A stretch of 64,000 bases of DNA from an uncultured Bryobacterales bacterium (GTDB lineage: Bacteria; Acidobacteriota; Terriglobia; Bryobacterales; Bryobacteraceae), in the NCBI GenBank assembly GCA_937959285.1, contig CALGAR010000142.1, positions 1 through 64,000 of the forward strand. Direction: 5' to 3'. The notes below the pieces were generated by a model. That model made no database searches, was not told the origin of the DNA, and saw nothing but the letters and a program-made list of their open reading frames with translations. Shown here piece by piece: positions 37,344-46,382 of the stretch (its first letter is position 1; every line of letters begins with the position of its first letter). Made by a program: the position numbers and the translations under genes.

Positions 37344-38489
37344 CTACACGTAGACTCGCTTGACGCGCACGCTGATGCCGCAAAGGACGCTGTAGGAGAT
37401 CGTACCCGCAGTCCGCGCGAGCTGCTGAGCATCCTGACTGACGTCGCCTTCTCTTCCGATAATGGTCACTGCGTCGCCAACCTTCAACTGTGGGCTTTGC
37501 GAGATATCAATCGTTGTCAGATCCATCGATACGGCGCCCAGAATGGGGGCGTAACGGCCGCCTGCAATGACACGGCCCTTGTTCGAAAGACGATGAGGCA
37601 AGCCGTCCGCATAACCCGCACCCAAAATCGCTATGCGCATGGGCCGCTGCGCCTTGCACATTCCGCCATAACCGATGAGAGCACCTTCCGGGACATCCTT
37701 TATCGCGAGAATGGCCGCTTTCCAGCTGAGCGCGGGCTTTACCTGTAGGATTGCCTTCGGAGCTTCTCCACGTGCCGGGCTAATGTAGCCGTAGATTGCG
37801 TGGCCCGGCCGGACCATTGGCGTGGCCTGCCCGTCGAGCCAGGTCTCCGCTCGTCCATAGGCGATCGGGTTTGTGCTCGACATGTGGAGGAAGGCCGGGC
37901 GGATGCCGGCGGCGCGGAGAGTGGTGACGATCTGGCGGAAGCGGTCGATCTGCTGCTCCGTCTGGGGAGACGTATAGTCGGCAGACGACGCGAAATGTGT
38001 CATGAGGCCCTCGATCCGCGTGTGCTTTGCTGCTTGCACACAAGCGACGATCTCTTCCGCCGATGCCCGTGTACCGAGGCGTCCCATACCTGTATCGATC
38101 TTCAGGTGATAGGCCAATGGCCGCTCGAGGATGTTCGCGAGACGGTTGAGGGCCGTGATGTCTTCCAGCGAATGAAGAGTAGGAGTCAGGTCATACTCCA
38201 CAAGGGCCGGGCGTGCGGCAGGAAAGAAATCCGCCATCACCAGGATGCGGCACCCGATGCCAGCCTGGCGGAGATGAACGCCTTCTTCGACGTTGCTCAC
38301 AGCCAGCCAGCGCGCCCCCTCCGCTACCAAAATCCTGGACACTTCCACCGCTCCGTGGCGGTACGCATCCGCCTTGACGACCGGCATCACTTCCACCCCG
38401 GGTCCGACAATGGCGCGTACGGCATGGAAGTTATCCGCGATCGTCTGTCGGGAGACCTCGACCCAGGAACGGAAGGGATAGGCAGCCAT
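37344..38489 (-). CDS. alr: Alanine racemase
   Basis: A PLP enzyme making D-alanine for peptidoglycan; 381 residues. The PLP lysine is Lys39 in PVVKADAYRHG; the residue after the tyrosine is Arg where most homologues have Gly (ADAYGHG), a mild oddity. The second catalytic tyrosine is in LIGYGGMCKAQ, and SMDLTTIDIS and GDAVTIIGREG belong to the C-terminal beta domain. D-Ala produced here would feed Ddl encoded at 6.4-7.4 kb. It sits eight bases downstream of a glycosyltransferase gene, so it may be the last gene transcribed from the glycan block. Confidence 0.93.
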   Translation of the reverse strand: MAAYPFRSWVEVSRQTIADNFHAVRAIVGPGVEVMPVVKADAYRHGAVEVSRILVAEGARWLAVSNVEEGVHLRQAGIGCRILVMADFFPAARPALVEYDLTPTLHSLEDITALNRLANILERPLAYHLKIDTGMGRLGTRASAEEIVACVQAAKHTRIEGLMTHFASSADYTSPQTEQQIDRFRQIVTTLRAAGIRPAFLHMSSTNPIAYGRAETWLDGQATPMVRPGHAIYGYISPARGEAPKAILQVKPALSWKAAILAIKDVPEGALIGYGGMCKAQRPMRIAILGAGYADGLPHRLSNKGRVIAGGRYAPILGAVSMDLTTIDISQSPQLKVGDAVTIIGREGDVSQDAQQLARTAGTISYSVLCGISVRVKRVYV

Positions 38490-38496
38490 ACTTCAA

Positions 38497-39603
38497 TTAT
38501 TCGCTCACGCGGCCCCGGTTCCGCTTGGATAGTTCGAGGAAAAGGCGTTCGTAGGCGTTTGTGACGGCGTCCCAGCTATAGCGTTCCTGGACGCGAGCGG
38601 CGGCGGCGCGCCGCCAGAGATCGCGTTCCTCCTCAGGCATCTCGAGCACCTGGATGATGCGCTGGGTCAGGTCGTCTTCGAACGGCAATCCAGCGCCTTC
38701 CGCAACTTCGGCGTTCTCCACGGTATTCAGGTAAAGCGTCAGCGCGCCACGGCCCATTGCCTCAATGAGTGCGGGGTGCGTGCCACCGACCTCGGTAGCG
38801 TGGATGTAGGCGAAGCAATGCGAGATGAGCTCCTTGTAGCCCTGTCCGTAGATCGCGCCGGGCATGACAATCCGCGGATCGGTAGTATCGCGCACCTTCC
38901 GGATGTACTCGTGAGCATAAGGAGCATCGCCGATCAGAGCGAGTTTCATGTTGGTGTTCACGCGCTCAAACGCCTCCCGGACGAGCAGCGCGTTATTCTC
39001 CGGCTCCATACGGCTGACGTAGAGGAAATAGCGTCCGGGTTCGAGACCGAGCCGTTCAAGCGTTTCGGTGGTGCTCACTTTTCCGGTTTCGGCGCCGTAA
39101 GCAATGAAGGTGCTGGGAGCGTTGTAGCGAGTGAGGTAATACTCGCGAATCCGTTCTGCATCCGTGACGATCGCTGTCGGACAGAAGGTAGAGAGCCATT
39201 CGGAGACGAGATACCAGGTGCGGGCAATCCGGTTCCACTTCTTCCGCTTCCGTTCCAGGCCATCGACGTTTAACGCCACGGGCATCCCGAAGAGGCGGGG
39301 CAGCGGTGTAAAGATCGCGTTGGCCGCATTGCAGTAGAGCGCCACGTCATGACGATGAGCCAGCAAGTCCAGCGTGGAAAGGAGCGTGTGGAAGATGGTG
39401 TCGAAGTACTTGTGGCGCATCGTCGGCAGGTAGCGGAGCTTTACGCCGCGGTAGGTTGGCTCCGCGTGCCGCTGGCGGCAATAGACCGTTACTTGGTAGC
39501 CGCGGCTTGCGAGACGGTGGGACAGCTCCTCCGCAAAGGTCTCAAAGCCGCCGTAATTCGCAGGGATTCCCCTCGTGCCAAGGATTGCGATCTTCAGCGA
39601 CAA
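38497..39603 (-). CDS. Glycosyltransferase, GT4-like with DUF1972
   Basis: A GT-B glycosyltransferase of about 368 residues. Its N-terminus KIAILGTRGIPANYGGFETF is the DUF1972 signature found in rhamnosyltransferase-like enzymes of capsule and exopolysaccharide clusters. The C-terminal donor-binding part has YFLYVSRMEPENNALLV and EVGGTHPALIEAMGRG. I place the start at the TTG at 39603, one base after the stop of the upstream GT2 gene; the frame runs open to 39696 inside that gene. Donor and acceptor unknown. It forms a chain with the next genes upstream in the glycan block. Confidence 0.87.
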   Translation of the reverse strand: MSLKIAILGTRGIPANYGGFETFAEELSHRLASRGYQVTVYCRQRHAEPTYRGVKLRYLPTMRHKYFDTIFHTLLSTLDLLAHRHDVALYCNAANAIFTPLPRLFGMPVALNVDGLERKRKKWNRIARTWYLVSEWLSTFCPTAIVTDAERIREYYLTRYNAPSTFIAYGAETGKVSTTETLERLGLEPGRYFLYVSRMEPENNALLVREAFERVNTNMKLALIGDAPYAHEYIRKVRDTTDPRIVMPGAIYGQGYKELISHCFAYIHATEVGGTHPALIEAMGRGALTLYLNTVENAEVAEGAGLPFEDDLTQRIIQVLEMPEEERDLWRRAAAARVQERYSWDAVTNAYERLFLELSKRNRGRVSE

Positions 39604-39604
39604 C

Positions 39605-40654
39605 TTAGCTCTTGGCGGCCTTCGTCCGAGGTAGTGCCTGCGCTGCCGGCGCCGGTGCGGGCTTACTGACGGGCTGATAGCGGAACCAGCTTGCAAGGTA
39701 CGCGTCGTCGACGCGACGCCGCTTCATAATCTCTTTCCGCTTCCTGAGAACGCGCTTCCAGTTCTTAAGCAGGAAGCCGAAGGCCTTGAGGGAGCTGTGC
39801 TCGCGCAACAGGCAGCAGGCGATGACGATGATATCGCGGACTGTGATGGAGAACCAGTTCCGCTTGTAGAGATCCCCCGTCATGTTCTTCATGCGCATGA
39901 GGAAGCGGTTCTTCACCGAGTGCATGTTGATGACGGCGGGTAAGGCTCGCCGGTTGCCGGGCAGGACGTTCCGCACATGGTAGGCGCGAGCGTACGGAGT
40001 ATAAAGGCAGCGCCAACCCATCAGCTGGGCCCGCCAGGCGACGTCGGCGTCTTCGCGATAGACAAAGAAATCCGTGTCAAAGAACTCGCCGTCGATCGAG
40101 ATGTCTTCAATCATCTCGCGCCGGTACAGCGCCGCTGCGGCGGTGGCTCCAAAGACATACTCGTGATTCAAGTAGTGACCGTTATCCACTTCCTGGCTGC
40201 CGCGGTCCAGATGGCGGAGCATCGGCGTGAAGTAAATTCCAGTCGAATCCACGACAGGCTTTTCCGGGATCGCGTAATCAGGACTGATCGCAAGCAGCTT
40301 TCCGCAAACCGACCCAATCCTGTCGTTCATCTTGCCGGCATCAAGCAACGCGGCAATGAAGTTGGGCATCATCAGAACATCCGGATTCAACGTGAGAATC
40401 CAGTTGCCTTTCGCCATGGCGATGGCCTGATTTTGCGCGGAAGCGAATCCGACGTTCTCCTTGTTATAGACGATCCTGCAACAGTGCTGAAATTGCTCTA
40501 GAATGTCAATCGTTCCGTCCGTGGAAGCATTGTCTATGACAATGATCTCCTTCGCGACTCCTTTCTGGGCGAGAACCTCCTCCAGGCACCGCTTAATATA
40601 CCGCCCGCTGTTATAAGTCACAATGGTGACGGAGACCAAATCGTTGTTCGACAT
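39605..40654 (-). CDS. Glycosyltransferase family 2 (rhamnosyltransferase-like)
   Basis: A 349-residue GT-A enzyme. The nucleotide-sugar site begins VTIVTYNSGRYIKRCLEE, with VIDNASTDGTIDI, NKENVGFASAQNQAI and the DXD-equivalent LTLNPDVLM, and the acceptor-side motif EDADVAWRAQLMGWR. This is the WbbL/rhamnosyltransferase-like branch of GT2. The C-terminus is basic and proline-rich. It lies 12 bases from the upstream GT2 gene and one base from the DUF1972 gene, so they are probably one transcript. Sugar specificity not readable. Confidence 0.88.
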   Translation of the reverse strand: MSNNDLVSVTIVTYNSGRYIKRCLEEVLAQKGVAKEIIVIDNASTDGTIDILEQFQHCCRIVYNKENVGFASAQNQAIAMAKGNWILTLNPDVLMMPNFIAALLDAGKMNDRIGSVCGKLLAISPDYAIPEKPVVDSTGIYFTPMLRHLDRGSQEVDNGHYLNHEYVFGATAAAALYRREMIEDISIDGEFFDTDFFVYREDADVAWRAQLMGWRCLYTPYARAYHVRNVLPGNRRALPAVINMHSVKNRFLMRMKNMTGDLYKRNWFSITVRDIIVIACCLLREHSSLKAFGFLLKNWKRVLRKRKEIMKRRRVDDAYLASWFRYQPVSKPAPAPAAQALPRTKAAKS

Positions 40655-40666
40655 GCGACCGAGCTT

Positions 40667-41665
40667 CTATGATCCTGTGCTGGAAGTTGTATTCGCGTAC
40701 TGATGGGTCTGTTTCCGGACAGCACCGTTAGAATTTGTGCGTTCCAACAATCGTCGCCCGGATAACAGGCACAGACCCGCAAGCCGAATGACTTCAAAAA
40801 AAGCTTGGACGGGTTCCACCGAGCGTTCCCGCCGAAGCGCTATCACCGCTCTGGGGACAGAAGCCAGCATCACTACCGCACATAACGTCCGGAGCTCCCA
40901 CTGACGAAAATGCTTGGCAGCATACCTTAGCAGGCTACCATACCAGCAGGCGGAACGGCTCCGGGGCGCTATCTTGTTAACAGAGTGTCCCCCTAAGTGA
41001 AGCACGGGAACGGAGGAGACGAGCCGGATGCGGTAGCCGTGGCCGTGCAACCTCCTGCAGAAGTCCACATCCTCGAACCAGACCGGGTAAAACGACTCGT
41101 CTAACCCGCCTACGGCCTTCCAGGCGTCTTTACGAACCATCAGGCAGGCGCCAGCGGGCTGTTCGACGTCCATGTCCGCCCGGAGATCCAGATCCAGGCA
41201 GCGGTAGCGGCGGTTCACAGCGTTTCCTGGAAACAGCCTGTTCCAGCCAAGCACTTCGAACGCCAGGGTGCAAGCGTCGGGAAAGCGGCGGACCGCGAAT
41301 CCAAACTGCGGTTCGAGCGAAGAATTAACAAGCACACCGCAGGCGGCGCCGATCCCGGGCTCGCGGCAGGCGGCAACCAGCGGCTCAAGACTCGTCGTGA
41401 GAACCGTGTCCGGATTCAGGATCAGGATGAACTCAGCGTCGATGGCCGCAAAGCCTTGGTTCACCGCCGCGGCGAATCCAACGTTCGTGCTGTTGGCAAT
41501 GTAGCGGGCTGCCGGCCGCCGCGCGACTTCGCAAAGAGTCGAATCGGTGGATGCGTTATCAATCACGAGCACTTCAGCGCCTTCCTGCCGCAAACAGGAA
41601 TCGAGGCAGGGACCGATGACGGAGGCCGAGTTGTAAGTGACGATTACGATGCCGACCTTATCCAT
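40667..41665 (-). CDS. Glycosyltransferase family 2
   Basis: A 332-residue GT-A enzyme close in type to its neighbours: VGIVIVTYNSASVIGPCLDS, VLVIDNASTDSTLCE, NSTNVGFAAAVNQGFAAI, LILNPDTVL and FEDVDFCRRLHGHGYRI. A C-terminal hydrophobic stretch (RTLCAVVMLASVPRAVIAL) may bring it to the membrane. The ATG at 41665 lies 13 bases after the upstream gene's stop; the frame's longer reach to 42049 is antisense-like sequence inside that gene. Sugar unknown. Confidence 0.86.
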   Translation of the reverse strand: MDKVGIVIVTYNSASVIGPCLDSCLRQEGAEVLVIDNASTDSTLCEVARRPAARYIANSTNVGFAAAVNQGFAAIDAEFILILNPDTVLTTSLEPLVAACREPGIGAACGVLVNSSLEPQFGFAVRRFPDACTLAFEVLGWNRLFPGNAVNRRYRCLDLDLRADMDVEQPAGACLMVRKDAWKAVGGLDESFYPVWFEDVDFCRRLHGHGYRIRLVSSVPVLHLGGHSVNKIAPRSRSACWYGSLLRYAAKHFRQWELRTLCAVVMLASVPRAVIALRRERSVEPVQAFFEVIRLAGLCLLSGRRLLERTNSNGAVRKQTHQYANTTSSTGS

Positions 41666-41678
41666 ACTCGTGCTCGGA

Positions 41679-42689
41679 TCATGCCCTCCAGCGGCCTCCG
41701 GTGAGAGCGAAATAGATGCGCCAATAGAGATCAAACCCTGTTGCTTGCTGAAGGTCGTGCAGTTCCCGCTCTTGCTGTCTGAGTACGGTGTCAAGGCGCG
41801 CCGGGTCCTGCGCAAGCCGCCGAGCCGCCCTGAATTTTCGGAGCGCCTGCCCCTTACCTTGAAGCCAGGCAGCGACTGCGCCATGGCGAACGGCAAGCAG
41901 TCCCCATAAGATTTGCGCCACCGCCACATTCCACCCATATCGGCGCAGCCAGTTCTTTGGGTAGTGTTTGGCGATGAGCAGCAGCTGGTTCCGCGAAATG
42001 CGCCGAACTGTCTCTGGGTGCCAGCGGCCGAGAGTCGCACTGCCTTCATGAAAGGCTACTGCCTCCGGCACATAGAGACCGGAGTAACCGGCAAGAGCGC
42101 ATCGTATTCCGAAATCGACGTCCTCCAAGTAGGATTCCAACTCCTCATCCAAGCCCCCGAGTCTCCGAAACAGTTCCATGCGTACCAGGGTCGCGGTCAG
42201 CGGCGCCGAAACGATACGGCGAGCTTTCTCCCACAGCGGCCCGTCGGGCCGTCCCGATCCGGCGCGCCAGGCGCATCCTCCCCTGCATACCAGATCGAAG
42301 GATCCATCCAACCTTCTGCTGTCAGCCGTGTTCAGCAGCTTGCCGCTGGCGAACCACGCCGGACGCCCGTCCCATGGAGCATCAAGCGCTTCGACCAGCT
42401 TTTGAAGCCAGTGCGGCGCCGGGGCGACATCGTTGTTCACAATGGCGACGTATTCTGTGCGAACCTGCGCCAACCCCCGGTTGACAGCGCGGCTGAAGCC
42501 CGCATTCGACCCCATCGCCAGGACGCGGGCCCCGTACTCGCGAGCGACCTCGGGTGACCCGTCCTCGGAGCCGTTATCTACAACAAGGACTTCATCGATT
42601 TGATACGTCTGCTCGCGAAGACGTTTCAAAAGCGATGCGAGAAGTGTTCTTCGATTCCAATGGGGTATGAGAACCGTAACGGTCGACAT
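41679..42689 (-). CDS. Glycosyltransferase family 2
   Basis: A 336-residue GT-A enzyme: VTVLIPHWNRRTLLASLLKR, VLVVDNGSEDGSPEVA, GFSRAVNRGLAQ, VAIVNNDVAP as the metal-binding position, and YLEDVDFGIRCALAGY. The C-terminal third (about 235-336) is helical with many arginines and might sit on the membrane surface. It is one of three tandem GT2 genes with similar architecture, suggesting stepwise addition of sugars to one repeat unit or duplication. A gap of 47 bases separates it from the next gene upstream. Confidence 0.87.
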   Translation of the reverse strand: MSTVTVLIPHWNRRTLLASLLKRLREQTYQIDEVLVVDNGSEDGSPEVAREYGARVLAMGSNAGFSRAVNRGLAQVRTEYVAIVNNDVAPAPHWLQKLVEALDAPWDGRPAWFASGKLLNTADSRRLDGSFDLVCRGGCAWRAGSGRPDGPLWEKARRIVSAPLTATLVRMELFRRLGGLDEELESYLEDVDFGIRCALAGYSGLYVPEAVAFHEGSATLGRWHPETVRRISRNQLLLIAKHYPKNWLRRYGWNVAVAQILWGLLAVRHGAVAAWLQGKGQALRKFRAARRLAQDPARLDTVLRQQERELHDLQQATGFDLYWRIYFALTGGRWRA

Positions 42690-42736
42690 CGAAGGTCCCG
42701 GAAACGGTTACACCCAAGGATGGGAACGCAGGCGGG

Positions 42737-43438
42737 TCATTCGGAAGAATAGCATTTCCTCTTTCGCCTTGCAAAACGCTTCTTTAGCAGGAAGAGAAGA
42801 TTGTTAATTCCATCTCGCCAGGGATTGAGCTTAATCTCTCCAAGTCTCGAGGAGTAGAGGATGGAGATTTCCGCGAACCGTACATTGGGATTGAGGAGTG
42901 CCTCAATCTTGATCTCCTCTGAAAAGGCCATGCTGTCCGACTCGAGCTGCATGTCCTTCAGAATGCTGCGCCGGAAGACCCACATGCCGGACTGGGAATC
43001 TCTCACCCACCGAAAGAAGAGGATGGACATTGCGAGCGAGAGGATCAGGTTCCCAATCTTGTGCTTCAGGCTCATGGCCTTCGGATCCCGGACCGGGAAC
43101 CGGGAGGCGTTCAAAAAGTCCACCTCGAGGTGGAGAAATGCTTCCAGCAGGTAAGAAATTGCGTCTGGCGGATAGCTGTGATCACCGTCGAGCGTGACGA
43201 TGATATCGCCCGTGGCGTAAGAGAACCCTTTCTTGTAACTGCGACCATAGCCGCGGACTTCTTCGCGGATAACAATGGCCCCGAACGAGCGTGCGACTTC
43301 CGATGTCCTGTCCGTCGAGCCATTGTCGACGACGATAGTTTCGTCGACGAAATCCGGCATTCTTCGCAGGACCTGTTCAATGCCCTGCTCCTCGTTCAGG
43401 CAGGGAATGATGACGGTGATGCGTTGGCCTTTATACAT
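42737..43438 (-). CDS. Glycosyltransferase family 2, DPM1-like
   Basis: A 233-residue GT-A enzyme of the dolichol-phosphate mannosyltransferase/undecaprenyl-phosphate sugar synthase type. ITVIIPCLNEEQGIEQVL, TIVVDNGSTDRTSEVA, VRGYGRSYKKGFSYATG, VTLDGDHSYPPD (DXD) and RDSQSGMWVFRR are standard for that branch. Such enzymes load a sugar onto a polyprenyl phosphate, here probably the lipid carrier of the glycan block. No C-terminal membrane segments are present. It diverges from a small exported protein gene, so it is the first gene of one part of the block. Confidence 0.88.
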   Translation of the reverse strand: MYKGQRITVIIPCLNEEQGIEQVLRRMPDFVDETIVVDNGSTDRTSEVARSFGAIVIREEVRGYGRSYKKGFSYATGDIIVTLDGDHSYPPDAISYLLEAFLHLEVDFLNASRFPVRDPKAMSLKHKIGNLILSLAMSILFFRWVRDSQSGMWVFRRSILKDMQLESDSMAFSEEIKIEALLNPNVRFAEISILYSSRLGEIKLNPWRDGINNLLFLLKKRFARRKRKCYSSE

Positions 43439-43494
43439 GCGGCGGGCAAACCCTTATTGTAGGTGGTTCCTCGTTCGCTATGATGGAAAGCAGT

Positions 43495-44046
43495 ATGCGG
43501 TTCGTGAAGGCTTTTCTGATTCCGGCCATTCTCAGCGCCGCCATAGCGCAGACTCACGCTGATTTGGCCCAAGTGGAGACCGTGTACGTGCTGCCGATGG
43601 GTAGCGGCATGGACCAGTTTCTGGCGAACCGCCTCATCAAGGCCGGTGTGTTCCGCGTTGTCGCCGATCCGCAGCTGGCCGATGCTGTGTTGACGGAGCA
43701 TCTGGGCGAGCGTTTCGAGGAGCGGCTGAAGGAGTTATACCCCGCTGGAGACGAAGGCAAGGGCGGGGCGGCGAAGCCGGCCGAGGACGCGAAGGATGAG
43801 GAAACGCGCGCCGAGCAACTCGAGCGCGAGCGCATCAAGGAACTGAAGGAGCTGTTCCGGCCAAAGTCGAGTCCCTGGAACCGTGGCAAGGGCACATTCT
43901 TCCTCGTCGATCGAAGGTCGAAACACGTGATCTGGTCCGTTTATCAGCGGCCGAAAAATATGCGTGCTTCGGAACTCGACAAGACGGCCGAACGCATCGT
44001 GAAGCAGTTGAAACGGGACAAAGAGGAAAACCGCAAGGGCCGCTAG
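43495..44046 (+). CDS. Unknown exported protein
   Basis: A protein of about 183 residues with a signal peptide (MRFVKAFLIPAILSAAIAQT), then a beta-alpha start (VETVYVLPMGSGMDQFLANR) and LADAVLTEHLGERFEERLK, reminiscent of the small periplasmic domain that senses or assembles lipoprotein complexes, a long charged helix, and WNRGKGTFFLVDRRSKHVIW near the end. I do not recognise the family. An ATG at 43480 is also in frame. It is the only plus-strand gene within the glycan block, between divergent and convergent glycosyltransferase genes, so a link to envelope glycan is possible by position alone. Confidence 0.7.
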   Translation: MRFVKAFLIPAILSAAIAQTHADLAQVETVYVLPMGSGMDQFLANRLIKAGVFRVVADPQLADAVLTEHLGERFEERLKELYPAGDEGKGGAAKPAEDAKDEETRAEQLERERIKELKELFRPKSSPWNRGKGTFFLVDRRSKHVIWSVYQRPKNMRASELDKTAERIVKQLKRDKEENRKGR

Positions 44047-46382
44047 GTTAGCCGCGTCCTCTTTTCACGGACTGCTTCATAGTACGTATCCACGAGCCGG
44101 CGAGTGATCGTAGGCATGTCCCAATGCGCCTCCACTTCCGCGCGCGCTCTTTCCGCCAGCCGCGCAGCGGCTTCCGGGTCTTCAAAGAGCCGGATGACGG
44201 CATCCGCAAAGCTGGCGGGATCGTCGGCAAGCAGGCAAATCTCGCCATCTTTTTCTGCCAGTCCTTCAGCGCCAATGCGCGTTGAGACTGTCGGAATTCC
44301 CGCTGCGAAAGCTTCGAGGAGTTTCACCCGCACTCCCGACCCGTTCAGAATCGGGCAAACAAATACGGCGTAGCGCGAAAGCGGCTCGCGTACATCTTCG
44401 ACATAGCCATGAAGCTCCACCGCATCGCTCTGGGCGCCAAAGTGATGCTTTGGCGGTGGGGCGGATCCGATGATCACGAGCCTAGCCTGCGGGCATTTTG
44501 CCCTCACTCTCGGAAGCACGTTGCGTATGAACCAGTTCAGCGCCTCCTGGTTTGGCGTGTGACGGAAGCTTCCGAGAAAAAGCATGGTGAAAGGTTCACG
44601 GCCGCGGGGACGGAAGTCATATCGCGACGTGTCGATGCCTGCGCGAAGGCCTTCCTGGATCAGGTGCCGGTGCCGCGGAAGGAAGCTCGCAAGGTACTCT
44701 TTGTTGGCGCGGCTGCACACCTGAATCCGGTCGACGCGCTGCAGCATGCGCAACTCAAAGCGGAGGGCGCGGAGATACTCGATAGCTGCCGCGGCGCGGC
44801 GTCCGATACCGCTCATCCTGGTGAGAGCGCGCGCGATCGATTGGAAGTAGACATCATGCTCGAAGAGTATGCAGGCGACCTGGCGGAAGTCGCAGGCATA
44901 CTGGCCCATGTTCGTGTACTCAATCTGGAAGACGTCGATGTTGTGCTTCAGAATTTGCCGGTGGATCAGCCATTCGAGATCAGCGTTGGCGAACTCGCGG
45001 ACTGCGTGAGGAAGGATGGAGGCAAAGCGCGACTTCTGACCTTCGACGCGAACCATATACTGCGTCGATGCGCAGATGCGATCGAGTTCCGTGTGGGCTT
45101 CCCTCTCCTTCGGCGCATCGAGAAGAGTGATTGTGTGGACGTTGCAGTGACGGACCAGCTCACGCAGCGTCTGGAGCATGAAGACCGCGCCGCCATGAAT
45201 CGGCGGGCAGATTGGATAAGGCGAAAGAAACAGTACGTTAAGACGGTCGGGCTGCGGATCGGATTTAAGAAATCGATCGCGGAAATAGCCGCCCAGGGGA
45301 CGTCGAAAGGCCTCCGTGTCGGAGATGATGGCGAGGGAGCGCGCCCGCCAGCGGGAACGCAAGGCCTGCGGAAGCTGCCGGAAGGCTAGCCACAAGGCTT
45401 TGAAGTCGGGCCGTTCTGGGGAGTCGCCGAAGAGCGCGCTTACCAGAGCCCCGGCAAAGGTGAAGAAGTGGTGCGAGTAAATTCGCCCGGGCTCGTGGAT
45501 GTTCTTCCAGGTAAAGAGGATGAAGTTCTTTCGAATAACGCTTTGAATGTAGTCGCGCGAGAACTTCTTTCCGATCGTGCCGCGGTGCTCGTGATAGACA
45601 ACGCTCCGCGGTTCATAGAGCACCTTCCATCCGCGCTTCCAGGCGAGATAGCCAATGTCCGTGTCTTCCAGATAGAACGGCGCCAGGAGTTCATCAAAAC
45701 CGCCGAGCTCGAGGAATTTCTTGCGATCGTAGGCAGTCGACCCGCCACCGCCGTAAAAACACGGAAAAGGAGCGGTCGCGGACGGGTCAATGCGGTGGCG
45801 CACGCGGAGTCCGCCGTTCGACCACCAGCCTTGCGTAAGGCCCGTTTCTTCCCGGACCTTCTTCGGATCGCTGAAGAAGATCTGACACGACACCGAGAAG
45901 ACTTTCTCGTCCGTGAAGCCTTCAAGCAGAGGCGGGAGGAAATCGGGCTCGACGCGCATGTCGCTGTTGAGCAGAACAACGATTTCATTCCGGGCCGCGA
46001 GAAATCCTGCATTGGATCCGCCGCCGAAGCCGCGATTGGTGTCCAGCTCGATCAAGCGCACACTAGGGAAGTTTTCGCGTACGAAAGCAGCACTGCCGTC
46101 GGTTGAGGCATTATCGACGACGATGACTTCGTTGTCCGGGTGAATGGATGCTGCGGCAAGAACGGATGGCAGATACTTTTCGAGCAGATCGCGTCCATTC
46201 CAGTTCGGAATAACGATGGACGCGGCTTTTGTAGAACACGGAACATCGACCGGCGGCCGGCGGCGTCCGAAGAGAAGCCAGAGAAGGTCGGCGAGAGCAA
46301 GGGTGGCAGCCGACACCAATACAACCAGCGGCGAAATGAGAAGAAGCGGAAGAGTGCGCAGAAGCCGCAGGAGAGCCGTCAT
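44043..46382 (-). CDS. Bifunctional glycosyltransferase: GT2 fused to GT4
   Basis: A 779-residue protein with two catalytic parts. A hydrophobic N-terminus (about 8-38, LRTLPLLLISPLVVLVSAAT) anchors it, then a GT-A domain (about 50-300) with SIVIPNWNGRDLLEKYLPSV, VIVVDNASTDGSAAFV, LLNSDMRVEP and YLEDTDIGYLAWKRGW. A linker follows, then a GT-B domain (about 395-775) with LNVLFLSPYPICPPIHGGAV, MLFLGSFRHTPNQEALNWFI and VCPILNGSGVRVKLLEAFAAG. The two activities could add consecutive sugars to one acceptor. It overlaps the upstream exported-protein gene end by four bases and lies directly after the methyltransferase gene. Confidence 0.88.
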   Translation of the reverse strand: MTALLRLLRTLPLLLISPLVVLVSAATLALADLLWLLFGRRRPPVDVPCSTKAASIVIPNWNGRDLLEKYLPSVLAAASIHPDNEVIVVDNASTDGSAAFVRENFPSVRLIELDTNRGFGGGSNAGFLAARNEIVVLLNSDMRVEPDFLPPLLEGFTDEKVFSVSCQIFFSDPKKVREETGLTQGWWSNGGLRVRHRIDPSATAPFPCFYGGGGSTAYDRKKFLELGGFDELLAPFYLEDTDIGYLAWKRGWKVLYEPRSVVYHEHRGTIGKKFSRDYIQSVIRKNFILFTWKNIHEPGRIYSHHFFTFAGALVSALFGDSPERPDFKALWLAFRQLPQALRSRWRARSLAIISDTEAFRRPLGGYFRDRFLKSDPQPDRLNVLFLSPYPICPPIHGGAVFMLQTLRELVRHCNVHTITLLDAPKEREAHTELDRICASTQYMVRVEGQKSRFASILPHAVREFANADLEWLIHRQILKHNIDVFQIEYTNMGQYACDFRQVACILFEHDVYFQSIARALTRMSGIGRRAAAAIEYLRALRFELRMLQRVDRIQVCSRANKEYLASFLPRHRHLIQEGLRAGIDTSRYDFRPRGREPFTMLFLGSFRHTPNQEALNWFIRNVLPRVRAKCPQARLVIIGSAPPPKHHFGAQSDAVELHGYVEDVREPLSRYAVFVCPILNGSGVRVKLLEAFAAGIPTVSTRIGAEGLAEKDGEICLLADDPASFADAVIRLFEDPEAAARLAERARAEVEAHWDMPTITRRLVDTYYEAVREKRTRLT

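Noticed and set aside
44409..45389. 326-codon open frame antisense to the GT2-GT4 fusion gene
   Set aside because: No family motif; the sense protein has clear catalytic motifs through the whole region.
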